Shown in pieces: positions 1-12,918 of a stretch of 64,000 nt of DNA. Position 1 is the stretch's first letter; each line of letters starts with the position of its first letter. The notes beneath the pieces were generated by a model that was not told the DNA's origin, made no database searches, and worked only from the letters and a program-made list of their open reading frames with translations. The stretch covers positions 18,376,568-18,440,567 of the forward strand of contig NC_045134.1 of NCBI RefSeq assembly GCF_007655135.1, given 5' to 3'. Both the position numbers and the translations under genes were made by a program. Origin of the DNA: Punica granatum. Its lineage: Eukaryota > Streptophyta > Magnoliopsida > Myrtales > Lythraceae.

Positions 1-593
1 CTTAGAACACCCACCACACCACACAATATGCAAGAGACAAAACAAACCAACCAAAAAAAAGAGTGGGGTAGGGGGGGTTCTCATGCACATATATATACAT
101 ATACATATATCATTTTGACAGCAAATGATAATAGAGAAGGCATAGATAGAGACCCACCAGGTGAGGCCCATCACAACTTCAATCGACAATCTAGCCCTCC
201 CACAAACAGGAACCGATCAGACCTAGGGGATAATGGTGAATTAACAAAATAGAGGAATCCAAAACCAGAAAAAATCTAAATTCCTCTCTAAATTGTTTGA
301 AGACTCCATTTGTCATAGCTGTTTGTTCGCATACTTCTTTCTCCTGCAGCATTCGACTGCATACCCACATGTGTCATGACTAAGTTCATAGATTGGTGAG
401 TATGAGACCCAGAGAACTTGCCAAGATAATGCAGTTTTTACTCGAATACTTAAGCCTGCATCAGACTGAAACATTCATGACTAATCTGATCTTCTGTGAT
501 CCAACATTTTCCGTGTTCAGCTCATTTTGTTTTTCCTATTCACTGCTATATGTTGCAACCCATCATGTTTTCTTGTGGTTCTTTTGTTTCCAG
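1..593. other. Left edge, no gene assigned
   Basis: No protein match was recognised here. The stretch has a short TA-rich run near 88-112 and ends in a pyrimidine-rich tract followed by CAG at 591-593, which is a plausible splice acceptor for the exon that follows. It may be intron sequence of a gene that starts outside the window. Confidence 0.3.
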
Positions 594-750
594 AAAGCGA
601 AAGACAGTAGAGTGGAAACCTTTTCGGAATGTGGAAGTACCTTCATTGTTTGACCTCTTGAGTTTACTGATGGTAAAGGTGAATGCGGGAACAGAGGCTT
701 GGCAGGAGTTTATGGCAACGCTCAAGTTCAGAGAGTTGGAATATAGCTAG
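594..750 (+). CDS. Possible 3'-terminal exon of an unrecognised gene
   Basis: After the acceptor at 591-593 there is an open stretch of about 52 codons that reads RKRKTVEWKPF at its start and ends REL-E-Y-S before a TAG at 748-750. The composition is protein-like (charged start, then a hydrophobic stretch with SLFDLLSLLMVKV). The following 600 bases are stop-rich and look like 3' untranslated sequence. The family is not recognised and the upstream exons would lie at or beyond the left window edge. It could also be a pseudogene remnant. Confidence is low because it rests on one acceptor site and one short reading frame. Confidence 0.3.
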
Positions 751-1598
751 AGATTGTTAACAGACTTCGTAGGAAAGTGTGGCTTCTGTCCTCAGTCGAT
801 GAGAAACAAAAAAGATCAACAGGTGGGGAGATGCTGCTTTATTCAATGAGGTCGATTGTTGACTCAAAATTTTTAGTTCTGACAAGAACTATGATCCATG
901 GTTTCGATTGATAGGCTTTTCCTTAGTTTCTCATTATCAAATCACAATCTGGCCATAAATAAGATTAGACATGTCAGAATCTTTTCCCTGTTGATCCATA
1001 GGAATCTTTAGTTTCATGGATTTGGTTCCCCAAGTTTAGGGTCTTCAGTTTATTGTTGAGACAACGAGATTCCTGGTGTAATCGTACTTGGTGGTAATCT
1101 CAGTCCGCTAATCTCGTAAAGCTTCCTTCTTTGCAAGGAGGTCCTGTGCTGTCGGATTGAGAATGATAATAGATGTGTCATTGCTGGTCGAGATTCAGTT
1201 CAGGAGGTTGGCTGTTTAGCCGGTTGTGGGATTTACTGCATTGTTCTCATATTTTGGAGCCACTTCACCAGGATCAGATTGAGTTCGAGCAGTGTCAATT
1301 AGGGCGGAGGTGGCTGGTGGGTGCTTACTTCCATTCTTACATCTAGGTTCTGTGACTGTATGGTAGAAATGCGGAAATAATACTGTCAACTGTCCTGTAG
1401 TTGAAGTTATTATCTAGTATTCGAGAATTTACATACGAAAGATAACATGGCATACTTTTTTACTGTAGAACCTATCAGGTAACTGTCCATTTTCCTGATA
1501 GTGTCTACAGCATAATACCAAAGACAACATATTAACGACCAAGGGCATCGACGAAACAGAGACGCTGCCATGCTTTATCTCTTGCCTTGTCCCCCATT
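751..1598. other. Non-coding interval between terminal exon and RLP gene
   Basis: No coding signal was seen. The left part may be the 3' UTR of the plus-strand exon at 594-750. The right part (about 1430-1598) is probably the 3' UTR of the minus-strand RLP gene, because it continues directly from that gene's terminal exon. Confidence 0.4.
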
Positions 1599-4588
1599 TC
1601 ATTGACCTCTGGTGCACCTCCTGAGATGAAAATCGAGCATTTTACGATTATCAGAAACCTTTTGGGGTTAAACAAACTGAATCTGTCACGAGACCTAAAC
1701 GAGAAATGCATAACCTTAAAGATACATCAAGTGTGGGTGCTAGTGAATGGTGATGATGACGTATGCATATTTGAAGACATGCAGTCTCACATATATGAAT
1801 GGAAAATCAGTTGTGAAAAGTACCAGGTGAGATTTCCCAGAACAGCATTTCTCTTGGGCCCATTTGTTTTCCTGGCTCGTTTCCTCTCAACCATTCTCGT
1901 CAACCACCTCGGTCTCCGCGTCTCCAGCATAATGTAACAAGTTGAAATCCCGATGGAAAGTCCACATCCATAGCCCATCAGTACCACTCTCCATTGAATG
2001 CTATTGCTGCACTCTGTCTCCTCTTCTTCATGGAGAGCAGGGGTGTGTGTTTGCCTTGGATCATTCCCACATTCTTTTGGCAATGGATGGCCACAGAGTC
2101 GAGGATTCCCGTCAAAGGAGTGGTCGAACGTGTCAAATTGCGTACTTTGTGGAATCGGTCCCACGAGCTGGTTATTTGAGAGATTCAAGCAGGAGAGCCA
2201 TGTAAGATCCGCCAATCCTTTAGGGATAATCCCATTGAGCTTGTTTGAGGAGAGGTCCAGCCACTCGAGTTCGGTGAGATTCCCCATAGAAGAAGGGATT
2301 TTGCCAGTCAGATTGTTGTGAGACAAGTCTAGTCCCTTGAGTGCCTTTAGATGTCCAATCACTCGTGGAATTTCTCCTGTGAAGAAGTTGCTTGAGAAGT
2401 CAATGGTTGTAAACATGGTCAGAATTTTCACCAGCTCAATCTTTACGCCTTTCATCTCCACCACAATAGAATCTTGATAGTATTCATCGCCCATATATCG
2501 TAAACTACTTTTCTCTTCATTCTCCATGGCTTTTAGTTTGGCAAAGTGCTTAGCCGGCAATGGACCGTAAAACCTGTTGTCAGAGAGGTCGAGAATGCGC
2601 AATTTTGGGAAGGGATGGTCACTTGTCTTGGAACTATCAACCGAACCGCTGAACTTGTTGGATCTCAGGACAAGTACTTGCAGATTTGGAAGAGTTTCTA
2701 ACCAATAAGGGAAGCTTCCCTCCAACTCATTTTCAGAAAGATCCAGAACTTCCAAATGCTTGCAATATCCCAAAGATCGTGGTAGGGTGCCTCTGAGTTG
2801 ATTTTGACTCAAGCGAATCGTCCTCAACCTCGTTCCAGGGATGAATATCTCTGGTATCTGACCAACAAACTTGTTTGCTCGAAGGTTTAATACAGATATA
2901 GAGGCAAAAAAATTCATGAAACAGGTAGGGATGGTGCCAGTCAAACTATTGTTCGACAGGTCGATGACATCTAGCTCAGTGGCGCTGCAGATCTGATAAG
3001 GAATTTCTCCGTTAAACTTATTGTTTGCAATGGAATAGAACCCAATATTGCGTGGTGGAATTGGAAGTGGTCCTTCAAAATTGTTATTGGCTAAATCGAT
3101 GAAATCAGCACTTGAATTTACAGCGAAATCCTTTGGCAACTGTCCAGCAAAATTGTTGTTGGAGAGGATTACGTATGAAAGCTGAAAGAGGGAAATTTCA
3201 ATGGCTCCATGAAACTTGTTTGACTGCAGATCTAGGGTTTCCAAGCTGTAGCTAGCATTTAACCAGTCCGGGAAAGTGTCATATATTTCATTGTAACTGG
3301 TATTGAAAATCTCTAAGCTCGTGCAATTTGCTAGAGATCGTGGCAGAGGACCTTGCAATATATTATGGCTCAGAACCAACCAAATGAGGCTGCTCAACTT
3401 TCCCAAACATCCCGGAATGGTGCCAACGAGTCTGTTATTTGAGAGATCAAGATAGTTTAATGAACTCAATTGGCAGATTGAAGATGGGATCTCTCCGGTG
3501 AAATTATTAGATGAAAAAAACAAGGATGTCAATGTGTCCCTCCCTACTCTCCAAACCCATTCAGGAATCCGTCCACTGATCAGGTTTCTGGAAAGATCCA
3601 AGTAATACATGACAGTTGAAGATCTCAAAAAGTACGGGAATACGGTCAAGTTGCATCCTGACAATCCCAACACTCTGAGCTTTGGGAAGGAACAGTTCCC
3701 ATCACTTTGCAACAGCATGCTGAGGTTGTTTCCAGAAAGGTAAATGCACTCGAGATTTTTTAGTGGTGCAAGCATTTCAAAGTCCACGGTATCGCTGATG
3801 TTGTTATATCCGAGATCCAAGTAGGTAAGGTGGTCAAGGTTTCCAAGTATCAGAGAGATTGGGCCCGTATATTTACAGCCACGAAGACTTAAAGAGGATA
3901 GAGTGGAAGGGAGCTTGGTCAAGGAAATAGGAGAAACTCTGGACATGTCAGTATAATCAACGTGAAGTTCCCTCAGCTGAGTGAGATTGCCTACAAGCCA
4001 TTTGAAACTATGATCTTCTATTTCTAGATAACGATCAGTATCATAGTCGTCATAAAGGTTGTAAGAGGTATCGAATGAAATTAGGCTGGAAAGCTGAGAG
4101 ATTTTTGGAGGAATGATCCCAGAGAATGCAGAACGAGAGAGATTGAGATGTGTCAACTCTGTAAATATACCGAACCTGGGTGAAATTCGTGACCCTTTGA
4201 AATCGTTACCGGCAAGGTTGAGCCACCGAAGATTGGAGAGTGAAAAGAGGGAGTTGTTGGAATGGAGTCTTCCTCGAAGCCAACTGCAATTGACGTCAAG
4301 GCCAATCGTGTAATTTGTTGCTCCGTGGCATGTGACTCCATCCCATGAGCAGCAATCTGTGCCATTCTTCCACGAGGCCGTCTTCGGATATGAGGTGGTG
4401 GAGGAGTCTTCGTCACATTGATTTATAGATGCATCCTTTATGAAGATGAATGAGTTGCTGAACTGAAGCAAGGCATCACACTCACCAATATGGCTCAAAT
4501 GGTGGGATGATGCGGCAAGAACAGAGGCCAATGTAGAATGCCGTAAGATGAAAATGAGGAGGAAGGGGAAGAGGCAAATCCTCATCAT
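1599..4588 (-). CDS. LRR receptor-like protein (RLP), Cf/RLP type, two exons
   Basis: Plasma-membrane receptor-like protein without a kinase. These receptors usually detect pathogen or peptide ligands and signal through partner kinases. The start chosen is the tandem ATG at 4588/4585, because it places a hydrophobic signal peptide ([11 protein letters not shown]...) at the N-terminus; the frame stays open upstream only to a TTG at 4708. Next come an LRR N-terminal cap (ECDALLQ, then CCSWDGVTC), two dozen or more plant-type LRRs with L-x-GxIP cores, a short non-LRR island (around [12 protein letters not shown]), final LRRs, an acidic juxtamembrane stretch (EEEETE), one transmembrane segment ([20 protein letters not shown]) and a short basic tail. 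Exon 1 is 1824-4588. A GT-AG intron (1621-1823) leads to a terminal exon whose 22 coding nt (1599-1620) give a tail ending RGQ, for 928 residues. Without splicing the frame runs to a stop at 1787. No frameshift or internal stop was seen. Confidence 0.9.
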
Positions 4589-5202
4589 TTTACTAATACT
4601 GATACTGAGTGATGAAGCTTTAGCTTTGTATCTAATTTCCTTCGGCTCCTTGTCCTTAGTCTCTGTCTTTTCTTTCTGACAGCAAGTGATTAAGCTTTGG
4701 CTTGACAATGTCCTTCATTAACTATGGAACACGACATCAGAGGGGAAACAGAGAAGAAAGAACTCCTTGTTTGACTCAACATATACAATAGGATCTTTGT
4801 TCTTGTTCTGTTGGATTATGTGTTCCTTCTCTTACCCGGGGAGAGTCTATCTATAATGAGACATATATCCCAACAGCATATTCTATCGGCAGAGTTTTAT
4901 TTTCAGAAGGCAGACATCATCATGGCTTGACCGTAGAAATTAAGGTCTTTGAAGCAACATGGGCCTGCACTAACCTACGATCTCAGCTATTATTAAATCT
5001 AAATGTGTCTTATTCATTTCAGGAATCCATCAAGATGTTCAGCATCTTGTCTTCGACTTGTTTTTTTTTACCAACAACGCCGTGCTCCAATTTCTTGGAA
5101 ATTTTTGGCTTTCCTATGCTTTCAGAACATTGAATTGGGTTTTTTGAATTTGATTTCCTTCTAAATGAAAACTATAATGACATCATGATTCGTGACGAAA
5201 AG
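4589..5202. promoter_or_regulatory. Upstream region of the first RLP gene
   Basis: This stretch holds the putative 5' UTR and promoter of the minus-strand RLP gene. It has no open reading frame of interest and no motif I would call with confidence. It ends at the target duplication (aaaag, 5198-5202) of the LTR inserted at 5203, so that LTR sits about 600 bp upstream of the start codon. Confidence 0.35.
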
Positions 5203-5790
5203 TGTCACGACCTGAAATTTCAGCAGAGTTTCCCCTATGTTTTCTCGATATCCATTATCACATAAACAATTTATTCATAACATGTTTTCCACCTCCCAAA
5301 TAGTTAACCAATTTAGCAAGCCATATCAAAAGCATATAACCAATTCAGCCGGTTTGGATATATATATAACTCTCAAGAGAGTACTTTCCACAACCATATC
5401 ACTAACCCAACTAAACAAAAGTTTCAGGTCGTAACTTAATTTTAACATTCTACAAGAACTTACTACTTATACTAGGAGTGGCCCTACTGCAAAAGATCCC
5501 TTGGCGCCGATCCCCGTTGTTCAAAAAGATATCCTGTGCGATTAGTCGAGCTCCTAGCTCTCCTGGAAAAATATATGCAGGGGGTGAGCTGCATCTCTGT
5601 GAGTACGATATTCCAAAGTAAAATGAATTAATACACTCATAATTCATAGTCAATCAAATATATATATATATATATATACTCTACCGCAATATTGAGTCTA
5701 ATACCAACCTAATCCGTTCATACAACTAACTCAACAAACAAATCTCAAGTAAATTATACGCCTATCTTCATCATCATATCTCATAAAGGG

Positions 5791-5943
5791 GCCCCTTTTT
5801 CTATTCCGCCGGGTCCAGCGGCCGTTCGTGCCCCTTTTGCTATTCCGCCGGGTCCAGCGGCCGTTCGTGCCCCTTTTTGCTATTCCGCCGGGTCCAGCGG
5901 CCGTTCGTGCCCCTTTTTGCTATTCCGCCGGGTCCAACGGCCT
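5791..5943 (+). repeat. GC-rich minisatellite, 39-40 bp period, about 3.8 copies
   Basis: Near-identical units start at about 5791, 5830, 5869 and 5909. Each has a C-run, a T-run and the core ATTCCGCCGGGTCCAGCGG. They lie inside the LTR element. A diverged version of the same repeat, on the other strand, is in the sister LTR at 12801-12918. Confidence 0.85.
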
Positions 5944-7283
5944 CATGGCTATAATCACACAATACTACTAGCATACTCAACACATATATCAACTATATTC
6001 CTCAATCATTTAGTCACCTCCACTTCTATAACAACACATATAAGTATTTACTATCATTTTACGATGGAAGAAAGTACTCACTAAGACCCCTCAAAATGAT
6101 AACTCAATGAGTCGAGCTATCTGGTTGTATAATCTCGGTCTCCTCAGCCCCTATTCATATCCAAGCACAAATGTTAGATAATATACCAAATAAAAACATA
6201 AATATACATCAATTCAACTCTCTTGTTCCTATTAATCACAAGCACCCACATAAGAATAAGATAATATGCATAATAATGACATTACATGCTAGTCCGTTTA
6301 ATTGTTTCTCCATTTTTATTAAAATTAAAGTTACTTCCATACACCGGTTCATCCCACTCTCTACTCCTTATTATCCACCAATCATTACTCAGTTCTCCTC
6401 ACTCCTCAATTCCTCATTAAAACATGTTATTATCTCATAATCATTTTGAATTAGTAAATTCGAAGAGGCTCGATATTCAATTGTTAATAAGCAACTATGC
6501 AGCAACCCAATAAAGTTGGTCTCCATACCCAATTAACCATCAAGCAAAAACATCTAACTTCTTCAATTTGTTGCCTTAGTGAACTCATACAACCAACTCT
6601 AAGCAAATGACAAGTGTTCTTATCATCTCATGAACACAACTCCAAATTTTTAGCTTATTAAAATAACTATAAAACACTCCAGCACCACAGTAACGGCAAG
6701 CCAATTGCCTCGACAAAACTCAGCTCCTAAAATACTATATCGAATTATCAATCCAACTTATTCAACTTACTACTCAAAACAGATTTCCACTTCCAACACT
6801 TCCCTTAAACTTCACAGTAAGCAACCTCAGTTAATCCTACGGAAAATTTCTATGCAAGAACACTCCCCAAGTCAGAAATTGAATTGGCATTATTGGGAAT
6901 TATTTTACCAACCTCTAATTATCAATTGGCTCAAAGAACAAGATATATGCATACACATGTTTATATATACGCCTGCATATATATATATATATATATATAT
7001 ACTTTCAAGAAGGCATAGATGATCGTAGGAACTTAAACTCCTCTAGTTGCTTAAGTGAAATTCAACATAAAACAATCTATATTACCCACATGCAAGATAA
7101 TCCAAAGAACAAATAGAAATAAGACAAACAAACACAACCAACACAACTATTTCAGCTTGAACATACCAAACCATGTTGTTTATCTACGCAATTGCAACTT
7201 TCAGCTTCAATTCTGAGGTTTGTTTCCCAAATCCCGACTCTCCTTACTTCGTTTCCCTCAATTCTCCTCTAACTTTGCACCTT

Positions 7284-7285
<2 letters not shown>

Positions 7286-7319
<34 letters not shown>
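7286..7319. repeat. CT dinucleotide microsatellite
   Basis: About 17 CT units lie in a pyrimidine-rich part of the LTR element. The sister LTR has a matching GA-rich tract near 10672-10702. Confidence 0.9.
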
Positions 7320-7324
<5 letters not shown>

Positions 7325-7592
7325 CTCTGTTCTGCTCTGTTTTTCCTTCTACTATTTCAGCAGAGAACACAGCAGAAATCGAAAAGAAAAGGTCAATGGC
7401 GGTGGGTTACCGAGGGAGAGAATGAAGTACACGTGGGGTCCCTTGCTACCCCTCTTTTTATTTATTTATTTATTATTTTTTTTTTCCAGCCACAAAAATT
7501 CATGGTGTATAATTTACATGTATATTACGTAAGCATGTATTTGTATATGTTATATGTATATATATATATATGTTCGGTTGACCGGTCTCACA

Positions 7593-7991
7593 AAAAGACT
7601 AGTAGAGCGTTATTCGGAGAGGCTAGATTTGATTAGTATCTCTTGTATTCTTTTCATGATTCGTGACAACATGGTTTCTTACGGTGAATGAATATGCTCA
7701 ATCGGGATGATGATTGATTGTGATATGCTGAGACACCTCAGGGAGCATGGCTCAATTTTGCCGGGTCGAGAAAAATCTGTATGTTAAGATATCGAATAAT
7801 TAACTGTTCATTCATCTTCCTGATTGGGGACATAGAAAAATATCATACAGACACTCTCAGTTTGTATCTCAGTTAACATACATGTTATGTAACAGTCCAA
7901 AAATATAATAGAGAAGCTAAAGCTTAAGTCCCCGAGGTTTCTGGAGATGATATTCCTCTCGATCTGTTGTTGGAAGACTCCATTTTCCATT
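7593..7991. other. Short intergenic interval
   Basis: No coding signal. The part next to 7992 is probably the 3' UTR of the RLP pseudogene. Confidence 0.4.
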
Positions 7992-10900
7992 TCATTGACG
8001 TCTTGTGCTCCTCCTGAATGTTTTACAACTTTTCGTGGAGAAAATTAGATAGAGGAAAAGCTGTCATGAAAAGGTATTAATCAGGAAAATTTGTCATGAA
8101 GAAGTACCTGGCGTGATTTCTTGGAGCAACATCTTTCTTTGGTCTATTTGCTCTCCCGAGACGTTTCCTCTCAACCATTCTCACCAACCATCTTGGTCTC
8201 CTCGTTTCTAGCATAATGTACACGGCAGAGATCCTGAACGCAAGTCTGCATCCATAGCCCATCAGTACAGCTCTCCATTCAATGCTACTGCCAGACTCTG
8301 TCTCCTCTTCTTCATGGTCTGTTGAGGGTTGCCTTTGTCCTGCTTCATTCCCACATGGCTTTGGCAAGGGACGCTCACACAGATCGGGATTCCTGTCAAA
8401 GGCGTTCTCGAACGTATTGAACTGCAGGCCCTGAGGAATTGGTCCTGCGAGCTGATTACTCGAGAGATTCAAGAAGGAGAGTGAAGTAAGATCCGCCAAT
8501 ACCCTGGGGATTTCCCGGCTGAGCTTGTTTGAGGAGAGATCCAGCCAGTCAAGACTAGTCAAATTTCCCATAGAAGAAGGGATGGTGCCTGGGAGACTGT
8601 TATGAGAAAAGTTGAGTCCCTTGAGTGCCGTCAAATCTCCAATTACTTTTGGAATCTCTCCTTCGAAGAATTTGCAGGACAAGTTGATGCTAATGAATAC
8701 AGTCAAAATTGAAACAGCTCAAACTCCAACCCTTTCATGACCACCACAATGGAATCTTGATACATTCCCTCACCTATATATTGTAAACCGCTTCTATTCT
8801 CATCCTTCATGGCTATCAAGTTGGCAGGGTATTTAGCCGGCAATGGGCCGAAAAACCCATTGACAGAGAGGTCAATGCGCAGTTCTGGGAAAGGGTGATC
8901 AGATTGTCTAGAACTATCGACCAGACCTTGGAACATGTTGGATCTCAGTACAAGTACTTGCAGATACAGACGAGATTCCAACCAGTAAGGGAAGCCACCT
9001 TCCAACTCACTTTTACTGAGATCCAGAACTTCTGAATTCTTACAATACACCAAAGATCGTGGCAGTCTGCCTTGAAGTTGATTTTGAAGCAAGCAAATCG
9101 TCCTTAACCTGATCTCCGGGATGAATATTTCTGATATCTGACCAACAAGATTGTTTGCCCGGAGATCCAATACTGATAAAGAGGCATTGAAGTTTATGAA
9201 ACAGTGAGGAATGGAGCCAGTCAAGCCATTGTTGGATAGGTCGATGAACTTTAGCATAGTGGCCTTAGATCTGATAATGAATGTGTCCACTAAACTTATT
9301 TGAAATGATGTAGTATTCTACAGTGGGTGGTAGGACTGGAAGTGAGCCGTCAAAATTGTTATTAGAGAGGCGTATGTATAAAAGGTGCAGAGAAAACAGA
9401 TTTTTAACGACTCCATGAGGCTTGTTTGACTGCAAATCTAGATTTCCCAAGCTGTTGGTAGCATTTAACCAATGTGGTAAAGTGTCATTTATTTCGTTGT
9501 TACTGACCTTTAAACGCCGCCAGCTCGTACAATTTGCCAGAGATCGCAGCATCGGACCTTGCAATAGATTGTCGCACAGCTCCAACAAGTAAAGGCTGCT
9601 TAAATTTCCCAAACATCTTGGAATGGTGCCGTTGAGTCTGTTATTTGAGAGGCTTAGATATGCTATTGAACTCCCTCGGCATATTGAGGATGGGATCTCT
9701 CCAGTGAAATTGTTGCTTGAGGCATACACGTAGAACAGGCTGCTTATTTTTCCCAGACATCTTGGGATGGTTCCACTGAATCTTATATGAGAGGTCTAGA
9801 AATCTTAGTGAACTGACTTGGCAGATTGAATATGAGATCTCTCCAATGAAATTATTAGATGACAGAATCAAGGATGCCCCTATTCTCCAAAACCATTCAG
9901 GAATCCTTCCACTGATAATGTTTCCAGAAAGATCCAATGCTTCTAGCTTCCCTGATGAACTCAAGAAATATGGAATGAGGACAAGTTGCAACCACGCAAT
10001 TCCAATAATCGGAGGCTCCATAAGGAACAATCTCCCTTGCTTTGCAACAGCACAGTGATGAGGTTGTCATTAAGGTTGAGGTACGGCAGATTTTTAAGCC
10101 TGGCAAACAATTCAAAGTCCACTATACTGCTGAGGTCTAAGTGGGTAAGGTCATCAAGATTTCCAAATACTTCATGGATATCAAATTCCCCAAGGAAGCA
10201 GGAACTGAACCCTGGAAGTTGTTCGATGATAGATCCAAGGAGACCAGTGGAGCGGTCCAGTTTGTCTGTGGGAGAGTGCATGTGTAATTAGAATTATCAA
10301 AGAGGGAGAGACTGCGGACGTTTGGGAGATTGAAGATGTCAATTGGGAATGTCCCTTGCAGATGGCACTTGTGAGACCCGGCATTCTTTTATTTTTTTCA
10401 AACCTGCATACATATGCATATATCCATACATATACTTAGGCATGTATATTATATATCACGTTTAGGTGGCTGAAAGAAAGGGAAAAAAAAAGAAGAAGAA
10501 GAAAAAAAAGGTTGCAAAGGGCCCCACGTGGCCCAAGACTCTTTCCCCCATTTTTTTCTGAGTTTCCACCGCCATTGACTTCTTTCTTTTGCTTTTTCTT
10601 GTTTTGTTTTGGACTATGGGGGGTGTTCTTCGAATAAAAAGGAAGAAGGAAACAGAGCAAAAACAGGGGAAGAGAGAGAGAGAGGGAGAGGGAGAGAGAG
10701 AATAGGATGAAGTGGGAGGAACCTGCAGAAGCAGAGGAATCTCCGTGCATGTCCCTGAAAGTCCGATCCTGTGGTCACCTGTTTCCCTTCCAACCTCTCT
10801 TTATCTGAGATTTTGGTTATAGGTTTGAAGGTTAAACAATTTGAGGAAGTTTCATGGGATTTATTTTCATCTAAGACTCGAAACGAGGTAGATTTCTCCA

Positions 10901-11536
10901 AATTAGTCAAGTTAGCCAATATACTTAAATTTTTGTGTTTTCCTTGCTTGAGGCTTGACCTGTGTGAAAATTAGTTAAATTTGATGAAGCTAGTGAGTCT
11001 TACGAACTTGAATGGGTATAGATGTGGTTGTGAACTATGTATAGTTCCTCATGGTTGAGTTTGCTTGATTTTAGATTGTTGCGCTTGAGTTGATAGTTTA
11101 CTTGGGTTGGACAGGATCGAATTTATTTTTCTTGCCTAGACAAGTTTTGGGTTTTGCCTTGAATAAATTCTGAAATGAAATAAGAGGAATACGAAATGAA
11201 ATTGAGCGCAGAGTGAGTGGTCAACTATGGTAAGGATTGATGAAATTGCATTGGGGAACTTTTAAGATACTAATGACGGTTATACAATGTCAAATAAACT
11301 AACTAATGGCAAGATGTATAGTGAGCTAATATTTAGGTGGTGGAATTGGCCGTGATGGCAATGGCAGCAGGGAATTTCATTTTGTCTTGAATTATTAAGC
11401 ATTTTTTTCAGTGACGATTGATTATCTATCTATAAGTTGGAGCCCATGCGTTTTAATGACTTTTCTTTAAGGATGATGGGGTACCATTTGTCAGTATGAA
11501 CTTGGTAAATATGGAGTACGAACTTGATATAACTTA

Positions 11537-11768
11537 GGTTGCGTTTGGTTTCATAGTAGGATTTTAAAATTAGATTTTGATTTTGATTTTGAGTGGTATA
11601 AATGGGGCCCACCTTTTGACTTTGTATAAATTATGTTGTTTTGTTGTGGAAAAAAGTGGTATAAATAGGGCCCACTCTTTGACTTTGTATGAGTTATTTT
11701 GTTTTGTAGTGGGTAGAATTAAGTTAGAATTGTGATTTTAAAATAATATTGGGAAACCAAACAGGCCC
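11537..11768. mobile_element. PIF/Harbinger (Tourist-like) MITE nested in LTR
   Basis: A 232-bp element with inverted ends GGTTGCGTTTGGTTTC and GGGAAACCAAACAGGCCC, flanked by TTA on both sides (11534-11536 and 11769-11771). A TTA duplication with GGCCTGTTTGG-like ends is typical of PIF/Harbinger MITEs. An internal imperfect repeat (GGTATAAATGGGGCCCAC, twice) is present. It encodes no protein. Confidence 0.75.
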
Positions 11769-12800
11769 TTAAAGATTGTCATGCTTATGGGATATAGAGA
11801 CTGAAGAGGCAATAGTTGCAGAGCATTGATGAAGGGGTTGAACTTATATACTTAATTGTATTCTTCCTTATACGATTTGGGTTAGTTAATTGAAGTAAGT
11901 GAGTTTTTCATAGCTTAAGTACGGGTGTCTAATGAGTTTAGTGAAGTTAGAGTTATCTCTTGTTAGAGTGAATTTAGTCATGTCTAGAGCCGAAGGAATT
12001 CAATTAGATGAATTTGATTGAGTTTTCGGAGTTTTGACAAAGGATTTGAATTTACATTCTTAATTTATACTTGACAATTTCTATTGATTGCGATTGTTTG
12101 GGTGAAAGTTTGATCATGGGGGTAGAGGAAGTTTTATTTTTAATGTTCTCATTCGTAGATTAATGGGGGACTTGTTCAGTAAAGTATTCCTCTACTTTAT
12201 GTAAAGCGGGAACAATAGTTTGACAGAACTAACATGTATATTATGATATTATTTTGCATATTATGTGATATTTTATGATTGTAATGGATAGGGATTGAGG
12301 AGACCGAATATCTGGATTCTAAAGGCTCGAGCCAGTGAACTATTCTTTTGGGAATTATCTGTGAGTACTTCATTCCATTGTGAAATGATATATATATATA
12401 TATATGTTATGTGAGTACTCTATTCCCTTGTAAAATGATGTATTATATATATATAAATTATCTAAGAAGAATATTGTGATAGTTAGAGATTAAGAAATCG
12501 GTCTTGCTAGGTTGTGTGAATTGATGTGAGAGATATTGCCCTTTTTGTTTCACTTTGACATGTGATATGTGGCGTGATAGTATATATATGTTGATTATAT
12601 AGGAGATATGTGATGATATTGTGATAATTTGGAAATAGGAAATTGGTATGGATACATGAGGATGCTAATTGTGTATGGGATGTGTCATGTGAATATGCTC
12701 CCATTGGAATGTGATTGGGATTGCGCTTGTGTATAATGATATATGAGGTGAGATGGCATGGTTGCGATTGTTTATGCTTGTGATTGTTGTTTGATTATAG

Positions 12801-12918
12801 CTATGGGACCGTTGATCTGGCGGTATATAAATAGGATGCCTAGACCGCTGATCCGGCGGGATACAAAAAGGGACGTCTAGACCGTTGATCCGGCGGGATA
12901 CAAAATGGACGCCTAGAC
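12801..12918 (-). repeat. GC-rich minisatellite, about 37 bp period, 3 copies
   Basis: Three units with the core GACCGNTGATCCGGCGGGAT start near 12808, 12844 and 12880. This is the diverged, opposite-strand version of the minisatellite at 5791-5943 in the sister LTR. Confidence 0.75.

Larger units (their letters stand above)
5203..7592 (+). mobile_element. Solo-LTR-like element, TGTCACGACC family, 2.39 kb
   Basis: The element begins TGTCACGACC and ends GGTCTCACA. It is flanked by an exact 5-bp direct duplication aaaag (5198-5202 and 7593-7597). TG...CA ends with a 5-bp duplication are the mark of an LTR retrotransposon. No gag or pol coding and no second LTR were seen inside, so it reads as a solo LTR (or a large non-autonomous LTR element). 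It contains a 39-40 bp minisatellite and a CT microsatellite. The same family recurs in the opposite orientation at 10370-13808 and as a fragment at 37687-37919. Confidence 0.8.

Noticed and set aside
4589..4708. 40-residue N-terminal extension of the first RLP
   Set aside because: The extension starts at TTG and would bury the signal peptide; the tandem ATG at 4588 matches the start of the paralogue at 26962.
7173..7532. 119-codon frame rich in Leu/Ser
   Set aside because: It depends on a CT microsatellite inside an LTR.
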